DNA from: CAZZIQ01 sp964654355
Lineage (GTDB): Bacteria > Pseudomonadota > Gammaproteobacteria > GCF-002020875
Reading direction: 5' to 3'
NCBI GenBank assembly: GCA_964654355.1
Contig: CAZZIQ010000066.1
Location: 1-5,850 of the forward strand
Length of the DNA stretch: 5,850 bases
The position numbers were made by a program, and so were the translations under genes. Under the pieces are notes generated by a model. It was not told where the DNA came from. It searched no databases and was given only the letters and a program-made list of their open reading frames with translations. Shown piece after piece: positions 1 to 5,794 of the stretch; position 1 is the first letter of the stretch; each line of letters starts with the position of its first letter.

Positions 1-332
1 AGGCGCGCTTCGGCTTCCATCGAGGAGTAGCGCTCATCGACCGCATGCACGGGCATGCCAAAGCGTTGTTCGAGCTGCTGCATGAAGCGGCGTGCCAGCG
101 CGGACATTTCTTGTTCGCTGCCGTCTTCGGCCAGCGGCAGGCCCACCACGAGGGCGTCTGGTTTCCAGCTTGCGATCAGTGCGCCGATCTTCTGCCAGTC
201 GGCGTCTTTGTTGCGGCGCTGAATGGTGTCGAGGGGGCGCGCAGTTCTAGTCAGCGTTTGTCCAAGGGCAACACCGATTCGCTTACTGCCATAGTCGAAG
301 GCGAGCAGGGTCTGCTCGCGAACAGAGGTCAC
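1..332 (-). CDS. ruvX: RuvX/YqgF, Holliday junction resolvase-like rRNA maturation nuclease (3' end cut off by window)
   Basis: This is the N-terminal 110 residues of a RuvX/YqgF protein; the family is about 140 residues long, so roughly the last 30 are missing past the window edge. The RuvC/RNase H-like fold is signalled by the first acidic motif FDYGSKRIGVA (residues 12–22, Asp13 being the predicted metal ligand). The second-strand motif is DALVVGLPL (59–67), followed by VDERYSSMEAEAR (98–110). The final catalytic Asp is expected downstream and is not visible. In E. coli YqgF acts in processing of pre-16S rRNA ends; a resolvase role is inferred from the fold. The start is GTG at 332–330, which overlaps the yqgE stop codon by 4 bp (GTGA). 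It has only a weak purine-rich stretch upstream, so translation is probably coupled to yqgE. An ATG start is not available near the N-terminal strand. Confidence 0.93.
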   Translation of the reverse strand, partial: MTSVREQTLLAFDYGSKRIGVALGQTLTRTARPLDTIQRRNKDADWQKIGALIASWKPDALVVGLPLAEDGSEQEMSALARRFMQQLEQRFGMPVHAVDERYSSMEAEAR

Positions 333-907
333 GCGTGGCCGGCCTGCATGGACATGCGATCCAAGTCGATGCCGATCTGTGAGGCCGATTGTTTCCAACG
401 CTCGAGGTTTTGTGTGTCGAACAAAATGCCATGATCCACGGGCGTCGTGATCCACGAGTTGTCCAACATTTCTTGCTCGAGTTGGCCGCCACCCCAGCCG
501 GCATAGCCGAGGAGCACAATGGCATCCTCTGGGCCTTCGCCGATTGCCATGGCTTCGAGGATATCGCGCGATGCGGTCACAGCGAGCGCGTCAGAAATTT
601 TCATGGTGGATTGCCATTCGCCAATCGGCGAGTGCACGACAAAACCGCGGTCTGCGTGCACGGGACCACCGCTGAAGACAGGCTGTTCAATGATCTCGAT
701 GCTACGGCCATGAATGTCCATGCTTTCAAACAGTTCACCGAGATGAACATCGGTCGGACGATTGAGTACAAAGCCCAACGCGCCTTCTTTATTGTGTTCA
801 CAGATCAGCGAGATGGTGTGTTCGAAGTGCGGATCGTGCAGGGTTGGCATCGCGATCAGGAACTGATTGCTGAGCCATGTGGTGCCTGGTTCGTTTGTGT
901 TCGTCAT
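329..907 (-). CDS. yqgE: YqgE/AlgH family protein (UPF0301)
   Basis: The 192-residue product closely matches the YqgE/AlgH family (E. coli protein 187 residues). Recognisable conserved stretches are NQFLIAMPTLHDPHF (14–28), ICEHNKEGALGFVLNRP (35–51), VFSGGPVHADRGFVVH (77–92), SRDILEAM (113–120), LGYAGWGGGQLEQEM (133–147) and the C-terminal AGHA (189–192). The protein is predicted to be cytosolic and soluble. Its biochemical function is not established; the name AlgH comes from a proposed link to alginate regulation in Pseudomonas. I chose the ATG at 907 because family members begin shortly before the FLIAMP motif and a GGGA lies just upstream. In-frame ATGs at 949 and 982 would add 14 or 25 residues that do not look family-like, and 982 would lie inside tonB. 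The gene sits between tonB and ruvX, its usual position in Pseudomonas-like genomes. Confidence 0.94.
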   Translation of the reverse strand: MTNTNEPGTTWLSNQFLIAMPTLHDPHFEHTISLICEHNKEGALGFVLNRPTDVHLGELFESMDIHGRSIEIIEQPVFSGGPVHADRGFVVHSPIGEWQSTMKISDALAVTASRDILEAMAIGEGPEDAIVLLGYAGWGGGQLEQEMLDNSWITTPVDHGILFDTQNLERWKQSASQIGIDLDRMSMQAGHA

Positions 908-941
908 GCATCCCAGTATGGGGAAGGTGCTGGAGTGATTC

Positions 942-956
942 AACGCCATTGGCGTT
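942..956. repeat. 15-nt palindrome over the tonB stop codon
   Basis: A perfect inverted repeat with 7-base arms around one central base: AACGCCA, T, TGGCGTT. It covers two bases of the tonB TAA stop and lies in the 47-bp tonB–yqgE gap. As RNA it could form at most a 5-bp stem (AACGC/GCGTT) with a 5-nt loop. No U-tract follows, so it is not a standard terminator. It could be a weak intercistronic hairpin, a protein-binding site or chance. Confidence 0.4.
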
Positions 957-1686
957 ATTTCATTCGCCCGCCAAATTGCCACGTGCGCACGATGTGTAGG
1001 ATGTCGGTTTCCACGGCGATGCGCTCGGGAAAAGGCGCGAAAGGCGCAGCGAGTTTGACGATTTCAATCGCGGCGCGATCAAGATCAGGTGTGCCCGAAG
1101 AGCGACGCAAGTCGATCGATTCGATATTGCCATCGGGATAGAGCGCGACATCGAGCAGCAGACTGCCGGACAACCCATGTGGGTAATTGAGGTTGCCAAC
1201 GCGTTCGACTTTCTGGCGCCAGGCCTCCATATAGCGTGCATAGTCCGGCTCGCGGGTCGAAGTGGTGATGGTCTTGTGGCGGCTATGTGTTTCTTTTGCG
1301 GATTCCGCGGCGTCGATGTTGCGTGCTTGCGCGATCCACTCGCTCAAATCTTGTGGCGTAGGTTTGCTTTCGGGACGCGGCGCGATCTCGGTTTGAATCG
1401 GTGCGGGCGTGTCGTTCTTAGGTTGAGCCTTAACTGCGGGTTTTGGCTGAGTCGGTTTAGGAGGCGTTGGTGTGGTTACAGCCGCTGCGGCTGAGCTTTG
1501 TTTGGGTGCAGATTCAGTGAGGCCAATTTCCAGGGTTAAGGCATGGTCAGGTGTCGGTTCATCGTGCAAGCGCGGCAACAGGAGCAGGATGACATGCAAT
1601 AAGAAAGCGATGGCGAGCATCGACAGAAAGCGTCGATGATTTCTCCACAGCTCAGGCCATGCGGGTAATCCGCGCAATGCGTTCAT
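955..1686 (-). CDS. tonB: TonB-like energy transducer
   Basis: The 243-residue protein has a TonB architecture. A short cytoplasmic N-terminus carries basic residues (15–19). One membrane helix follows at about residues 21–38 and contains a His (His31), as is typical of the TonB anchor. Next comes a Pro/Lys/Thr-rich periplasmic linker (about 60–112). A C-terminal TonB domain (about 147–240) includes NYP (167–169), SGSLLLDVALYPDG (173–186), the RSSGTPDLDRAAIEIV stretch (195–210) and APFAPFP (214–220). Such proteins pass proton-motive-force energy from ExbB–ExbD to outer-membrane receptors. No exbB, exbD or receptor gene is visible here. The equivalent gene in P. aeruginosa, at the same place between gshB and yqgE, is tonB3, which is linked to twitching motility. 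The ATG overlaps the apbE stop by 4 bp (ATGA). The precise partner system is unknown. Confidence 0.88.
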   Translation of the reverse strand: MNALRGLPAWPELWRNHRRFLSMLAIAFLLHVILLLLPRLHDEPTPDHALTLEIGLTESAPKQSSAAAAVTTPTPPKPTQPKPAVKAQPKNDTPAPIQTEIAPRPESKPTPQDLSEWIAQARNIDAAESAKETHSRHKTITTSTREPDYARYMEAWRQKVERVGNLNYPHGLSGSLLLDVALYPDGNIESIDLRRSSGTPDLDRAAIEIVKLAAPFAPFPERIAVETDILHIVRTWQFGGRMK

Positions 1687-2711
1687 GGCGCTTCTCGATC
1701 CAGCAGGCGCGCACGCATAGCGGCGGTCATGTGTAGGGTGTTTTGAGCGTCCACTGCCAAAACGTACTCAATTCCCATCTGTGCGGCAATTTCTCGCCAA
1801 TCTTGTGGTCCCGCGACGAGGAGTGCGGTGGCCGCCGCATCAGCCGTCATGGCGTCGCGATGAATCACGGTCACGGAGTGTAGGCCCTGCGCAGGCGAAC
1901 CAGTCTGCGGGTCCAGGATGTGGTGATAGCGCTTGCCTGCATGTTCAAACATGCGCTCGTAATCACCCGAGGTGAAAACGCTTTCATCACCTTGAATCTC
2001 GATGCGCGCGAGCGGTGGATGATCCGGTCGTGGATCACGAATCCCAATTGACCACTGACGACTGCCATGCGTGCCGAAGGCGCGCAGGTCGCCGCCGGTA
2101 TTCACAATCGCATGTTCAATCGCATGTGCGTGCAGTACTGCAACTGCGCGATCAAGCGCATAGCCCTTGGCAATACCGCCTAGGTCAATTTGTACGGCTG
2201 GATTGCGGCTGCGTAGTTGCCCGTCTTGATAGGACAGGTCGCTCATTCGTGGTTGCGTGCGCACCAACTGAGCGATTGCTGCTGGGTCGGGTGGTGGACC
2301 ACTGAAGGATTCACCATGAAAACCCCAGAGGTTTACCAACTTGCCAATCGCCGGTTCGAAGCGATGGCCACTGGCATTGGCCAGTTCCGTCGCGCGTTGC
2401 AACACGGACCAGGCCTCGATAGAAATCGGGATGGCTTGCTGGTTCGCGATGGAGTCATTGATCTCGCCGAGCAGGCCGTCTTTCTTCCACGCGTGCCAGG
2501 TGTTGTGCAGTTCCGCAAAGTCCGCGCGAATTGCCGCAAAGGCGGTTTCGACTTCGTGCGCATCACCGCCTGCAACCATCACCGTAACGGGTGTGCCAAA
2601 TGCGAGGAAATTGTCTTGATGTAGAGCGGGTTCGCGACTGCAGGCGCCGATCCAGAGCGATGCGAGAACGAGCAGGCTTGTGCGAAACAACGAGAATGGT
2701 TGCAAGAACAA
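1683..2711 (-). CDS. apbE: ApbE-type FAD:protein FMN transferase, predicted lipoprotein
   Basis: The 342-residue product matches the ApbE family, which cleaves FAD and attaches FMN to Thr or Ser residues of extracytoplasmic flavoproteins such as Nqr/Rnf subunits. The N-terminus is a lipoprotein signal: Arg10, hydrophobic stretch 11–20, lipobox IGAC with Cys24 as the predicted lipidated residue. Conserved motifs in order are FGTPVTVMV (38–46), RFEPAIGKLVNLWGF (117–131), IDLGGIAKGYALDRA (175–189), VNTGGDLRAFG (203–213), TSGDYER (247–253), HHILDPQTG (263–271) and the Mg-binding MTADAAATAL (288–297). The start must be a non-ATG codon: no in-frame ATG precedes the lipobox. TTG at 2711 is listed, and TTG at 2705 (residue 3) is nearly as likely given the Shine–Dalgarno position. 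The gene follows gshB by 6 bp and overlaps tonB by 4 bp. No acceptor flavoprotein is visible in the window. Confidence 0.94.
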   Translation of the reverse strand: MFLQPFSLFRTSLLVLASLWIGACSREPALHQDNFLAFGTPVTVMVAGGDAHEVETAFAAIRADFAELHNTWHAWKKDGLLGEINDSIANQQAIPISIEAWSVLQRATELANASGHRFEPAIGKLVNLWGFHGESFSGPPPDPAAIAQLVRTQPRMSDLSYQDGQLRSRNPAVQIDLGGIAKGYALDRAVAVLHAHAIEHAIVNTGGDLRAFGTHGSRQWSIGIRDPRPDHPPLARIEIQGDESVFTSGDYERMFEHAGKRYHHILDPQTGSPAQGLHSVTVIHRDAMTADAAATALLVAGPQDWREIAAQMGIEYVLAVDAQNTLHMTAAMRARLLDREAP

Positions 2712-2712
2712 G

Positions 2713-2720
2713 TTTCCTCA
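2713..2720 (-). promoter_or_regulatory. Ribosome binding site of apbE overlapping the gshB stop codon
   Basis: On the minus strand this reads TGAGGAAA. The first three bases are the gshB stop codon TGA, and GAGGA is a good Shine–Dalgarno core. It lies 3 nt before the TTG at 2711 and 9 nt before the TTG at 2705. Ribosomes terminating on gshB would be placed directly on the apbE start, which suggests translational coupling. The spacing leaves the exact TTG undecided. Confidence 0.6.
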
Positions 2721-3683
2721 GACCCCAGTCGGCAAGTCGCGAGCCAGCGTGTCCAATAGATCGCCGGCGATGTCGAGGCCGAATTGTGCGTCCAGTTCAC
2801 GAATACAGGTGGGGCTGGTGATATTGATCTCGGTGAGGTAATCACCGATGACATCAATGCCGACAAAGCGCAGGCCCATTTCGCGTAACTTCGGGCCGAT
2901 GCGACGGCAGATTGCACGTTCGACTTCGCGAATCGGTTCGCCCACGCCGCGCCCACCGGCAGCCAAATTACCGCGGGTCTCGCCTTGGGCAGGGTGCCGT
3001 GCCAGCACATACGAAACGGGTTCGCCGTCGATTACTAAGACGCGACGGTCGCCTAAGGTTTCGATGGCGGGGATGTATTGCTGCACCATCACGCTACGAC
3101 GCTCGCCTTGGGTCAGGGTTTCCAGTATCACACTGCGATTTGGATCGCCGTCGCGCAACCGGAAAATTGATGCGCCACCCATCCCATCTAGCGGTTTTAG
3201 GATCACATCGCCATATTCCCAAACAAAGTCTTTGAGACGTTGCATGCGCCGACTAACCAAGGTCGCCGGACAAACATCGGGGAAGAAGCTAGTCGCAAGC
3301 TTTTCATTCCATTCACGCAGCGCTTGTGGGCTATTGATCACGCGCACGCCATAGCCTTCGGCGAGGGAAAGCAGGTGTGTGGTGTAGAGGTATTCCTGAT
3401 CGAACGGCGGATCTTGCCGCATCAGGATGAGGTCCAATGAATCGAGCGCTTCAACTGCAGGTTCGCTTAAGGTGAACCAGTCTTCGTTGTTGTCGCGCAC
3501 TTCAATCGCATGTGAAGTGGCGAATGGTTGCCCTTCGTACAAGAACAAATCGCGTGGTTCGATGTAACGCAGTTCCCAGCCACGCTTCTGCGCAGCGAGC
3601 AACATGGCGAAGCTGCTGTCTTTGTGGGGCGTGATCTCTGCGATCGGATCCATGATCATGCCGAGGCGAACTCGGGTGCTCAT
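2718..3683 (-). CDS. gshB: Glutathione synthetase
   Basis: The 321-residue enzyme (E. coli GshB 316) joins gamma-glutamylcysteine and glycine using ATP, the second step of glutathione synthesis in the cytosol. It is an ATP-grasp ligase. Family motifs are MDPIAEITPHKDSSFAML (11–28), LMRQDPPFD (87–95), INSPQALREWNEKL (116–129), ILKPLDGMGGASIFR (161–175), the glycine-rich loop QGETRGNLAAGGRG (233–246) and TEINITSPTCIRE (284–296) near the metal and nucleotide site. No key motif is missing. The ATG overlaps the gshA stop by 4 bp (ATGA). A GGAG at 3692–3695 sits 8 nt upstream, so this start is well supported. The gene order gshA–gshB places both steps of the pathway in one transcript. Confidence 0.97.
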   Translation of the reverse strand: MSTRVRLGMIMDPIAEITPHKDSSFAMLLAAQKRGWELRYIEPRDLFLYEGQPFATSHAIEVRDNNEDWFTLSEPAVEALDSLDLILMRQDPPFDQEYLYTTHLLSLAEGYGVRVINSPQALREWNEKLATSFFPDVCPATLVSRRMQRLKDFVWEYGDVILKPLDGMGGASIFRLRDGDPNRSVILETLTQGERRSVMVQQYIPAIETLGDRRVLVIDGEPVSYVLARHPAQGETRGNLAAGGRGVGEPIREVERAICRRIGPKLREMGLRFVGIDVIGDYLTEINITSPTCIRELDAQFGLDIAGDLLDTLARDLPTGV

Positions 3684-4993
3684 GCGCTGGTCTCCGGTTG
3701 GGTCTCATCAGTTTGCAGTGTAGCGCGCGCTTCGCGTGCAGCGGCAAGCGTTGCGAGACGCGCAATGACGCCGTAGGCATAAAACCGATTGGGTTGGGCA
3801 TCGGGTGCTTGGGTCGGATCGGGTACGTTTAATGGCTGCACGAACGACAAGGGTTCAAAGTGCATACCGGGCGCATTCAAGTTTTCATTCGCGCCACGCG
3901 CGGTATGTACACGATAGAAGCCGCCCACGACGAAGTGGTCGATGAGATAGACCACAGGTTCAGCCACAGCTTGGCCGAGCGTCTCGAAGGTGTATACGCC
4001 TTCTTGCAAGATAACTTGGCTAATCTCACGCCCGCCCTTGGATTTCGCCATGCGTGTGCGCTGCTTGCGATTGAGGTCTTTGATCTCGCTGGCATCATGC
4101 ACCGTCATCACGCCCATGCCGTACGTTCCGGCATCCGCTTTTACCAGCACAAACGCTGGTCGATCCACGTTGTACTCACTGTATTTACGGCGAATATTGG
4201 CGAGTAGATGATCAACATGTTCGGCTAGACATTCTTCGCCTTCGCGTGCCAGAAAGTCGATCTCGCCACATTTTTCAAACAGCGGATCAATCAGCCATGG
4301 ATCAATGCCAATGCGTTCGGAAAAGCTTGCCGCGACTTCGCGGTAGTGACGAAAGTGACCTGATTTCAAGCGATGCGACCAGCCCAATTCCAAGGGTGGC
4401 GTGATGGCTTGATCGAGGCCTTGCAGAATTTCGGGCACGCCTTCGCTGAGGTCATTGTTCATCAGCACAACGCATGGCGTGAAACCATCCACGCCAACTT
4501 GATTACCATGGCGACGAAGGGGTTCAAGACGCACGCTGCGTCCGAGCGGCAATTCGATGACCTCGGGTTGTTCTAGGTCGGCAAGCAGGCTGCCAATGCG
4601 TACATCAAAGCCAGCGAGATGAATGATTTCGCGTAGGGTTGCGAGGCTTTCTAAATAAAACGTGTTGCGTGTGTGATTTTCAGGAACCAGCAATACGTTG
4701 CAGGCGGAAGGACACAATCGCTCAATTGCGGTTTGTACTGCCTGTACGGCCAAGGGAAAAAACGCGGGATTGAGGTTGTTAAATCCGGCCGAGAAAAGGT
4801 TGGTGTCCACCGGGGCAAGCTTGAAACCCGCATTGCGCAAATCAACCGAGCTGTAGAACGGCGCTGGACTTGAACGCCACTCACTTCGCAGCCAATGCTC
4901 AATCTCACTCTGCTTGGCGAGCAGATGCGATTCCAGCTCCAGCAAAGGGCCAGTGAGTGCAGTTGTGAGATGAGGAACGGTGGAAGAGAGCAT
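3680..4993 (-). CDS. gshA: Glutamate–cysteine ligase, T. ferrooxidans/proteobacterial type
   Basis: The 437-residue product fits the compact GshA family (TIGR02049 / Pfam GshA type). It catalyses ATP-dependent ligation of glutamate and cysteine, the first step of glutathione synthesis. It is unrelated in sequence to the E. coli-type 518-residue enzyme. Recognisable features are VDLRNAGFKLAPVDTNLF (50–67) followed by SAGFNNLNP (68–76), LMNNDLS (177–183), KADAGTYGMGVM (285–296, a Gly-rich ATP-binding-like loop), ILQEGV (328–333), EPVVYLID (345–352) and GGFYRVH (357–363). The last 30 residues are an Ala/Thr/Glu-rich tail without a recognisable motif. Placement directly before gshB, with a 4-bp overlap, supports the assignment. 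The ATG at 4993 is the only in-frame ATG near the start, although no clear Shine–Dalgarno precedes it. Function is inferred from family resemblance and context. Confidence 0.93.
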   Translation of the reverse strand: MLSSTVPHLTTALTGPLLELESHLLAKQSEIEHWLRSEWRSSPAPFYSSVDLRNAGFKLAPVDTNLFSAGFNNLNPAFFPLAVQAVQTAIERLCPSACNVLLVPENHTRNTFYLESLATLREIIHLAGFDVRIGSLLADLEQPEVIELPLGRSVRLEPLRRHGNQVGVDGFTPCVVLMNNDLSEGVPEILQGLDQAITPPLELGWSHRLKSGHFRHYREVAASFSERIGIDPWLIDPLFEKCGEIDFLAREGEECLAEHVDHLLANIRRKYSEYNVDRPAFVLVKADAGTYGMGVMTVHDASEIKDLNRKQRTRMAKSKGGREISQVILQEGVYTFETLGQAVAEPVVYLIDHFVVGGFYRVHTARGANENLNAPGMHFEPLSFVQPLNVPDPTQAPDAQPNRFYAYGVIARLATLAAAREARATLQTDETQPETSA

Positions 4994-5043
4994 AGCGTTT
5001 CTGCAAAGCGTCTAGCGTAGTGCCATTGTGCGGCAAAGTCGCG

Positions 5044-5775
5044 TTAGAAGTCGCCCCAACGCGCTTGAATCACGGCTAGCGCTGCTACCGCAGCGGTTTC
5101 CGTGCGCAAGATCCGTGGGCCAAGTAGCGTGGCTTGAAAGTCGGCGGCAGCAATCGCACGCCGCTCTTCCTCGGAAAAACCACCTTCGGGGCCGGCCAGC
5201 AGAATCACCCCAGGTGTTGTTAAGGTGTCGGGGAGTGGTGTCGCAGCATGGCTATCGAGGAACAGCCGCAGCGCATCGTTCTGTTCGGCGCGTACATCCA
5301 ATAGGTTGAGCAGGTTCTGTGGTGGACGAATCGCGGGGATGCGATTACGGCCGCATTGTTCACAGGCGCTGATCGCGACGCGCTGCCAGTGCTGTTGACG
5401 TTTCTCTGCCCGATCGTCTTTTAAATCCACGCTGCGTTGGGTGAACACCGGCTGAATGATGTGCACGCCGAGCTCGACCGCCTTTTGGATGGTGTAGTCC
5501 ATCCGCTCGCCGCGGGAAATGCCTTGCCACAGCGTGATTGCCAGTGGCGATTCGACCTCGACTTGCGCAAACTCTCCTACAGTAACGGTTGCTTTGCGAC
5601 GGCCGACTTCGGCGAGCACGGCAGCGAATTCCCCGCCTAGCCCGTTGAATAGGCGCACGGTATCGCCGCTGCGCAGACGCAACACGTGCACAGCATGTCG
5701 CAGCGCATCCTCCTCTAAGTCGAGGGTGTCGCCGGTCTGATAGTGGCCAGGTTGATAGAGGCGGGGAACACGCAT
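5044..5775 (-). CDS. rsmE: 16S rRNA m3U1498 methyltransferase RsmE
   Basis: The 243-residue protein matches RsmE (E. coli 243 residues), the SPOUT-class enzyme that N3-methylates U1498 of 16S rRNA in the 30S subunit using S-adenosylmethionine. The N-terminal MRVPRLY and HAVHVLRLRSGDTVRLFNG (27–45) form the PUA-like RNA-binding part. The C-terminal knot domain shows QGISRGERMDYTIQKAVELG (84–103), ISACEQCGR (135–143), the cofactor loop LLAGPEGGFSEEE (192–204) and LLGPRILRTETAAVAAL (217–233). It ends in RWGDF, as the family does. The ATG at 5775 is fixed by the conserved MRxPR start. No Shine–Dalgarno is evident before it, and only 19 bp separate it from the divergent start at 5795. gshA follows after 50 bp, and rsmE next to gsh genes is also seen in E. 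coli. Confidence 0.97.
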   Translation of the reverse strand: MRVPRLYQPGHYQTGDTLDLEEDALRHAVHVLRLRSGDTVRLFNGLGGEFAAVLAEVGRRKATVTVGEFAQVEVESPLAITLWQGISRGERMDYTIQKAVELGVHIIQPVFTQRSVDLKDDRAEKRQQHWQRVAISACEQCGRNRIPAIRPPQNLLNLLDVRAEQNDALRLFLDSHAATPLPDTLTTPGVILLAGPEGGFSEEERRAIAAADFQATLLGPRILRTETAAVAALAVIQARWGDF

Positions 5776-5780
5776 AACTG

Positions 5781-5787
5781 AAGGAAG
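5781..5787 (+). promoter_or_regulatory. Ribosome binding site for the divergent plus-strand gene
   Basis: AAGGAAG lies 7 nt before the ATG at 5795, at normal Shine–Dalgarno spacing. It fixes the start of the truncated gene and fills a third of the 19-bp gap between the two divergent genes. Confidence 0.6.
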
Positions 5788-5794
5788 TCCGTGA

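Noticed and set aside
45..434. A 129-codon plus-strand open frame at the left edge
   Set aside because: It lies antisense to ruvX and the end of yqgE, both of which have clear family motifs, and it has no recognisable domain or convincing ribosome binding site.
845..872. Sigma-54-like TGGCAT...TTGCT elements
   Set aside because: The spacing between the two elements is far longer than the fixed -24/-12 spacing, and the site is inside yqgE.
908..982. Longer yqgE with starts at 949 or 982
   Set aside because: The extra residues are not typical of the family, no Shine–Dalgarno is visible before these ATGs, and 982 would require overlap into tonB. The 907 start gives a family-like length of 192.
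389..1141. A 250-codon plus-strand open frame opposite yqgE and the end of tonB
   Set aside because: Its translation shows no family resemblance and is Cys/His/Arg-rich, as expected from the reverse complement of a codon-biased gene. The minus-strand yqgE and tonB genes fully explain the region.
1410..1500. Repetitive-looking sequence within tonB
   Set aside because: It encodes the Pro/Lys/Thr/Ala-rich periplasmic linker normal for TonB, not an independent DNA repeat.
2579..3010. A 143-codon minus-strand frame over the gshB/apbE junction
   Set aside because: It is an out-of-frame shadow of gshB and apbE with low-complexity, Ser/Ala/Arg-rich translation.
5752..5778. Plus-strand promoter TTGATA–CATAAC for the divergent gene
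   Set aside because: The spacer is only 15 bp, and transcription would begin within the Shine–Dalgarno AAGGAAG, leaving no usable leader.
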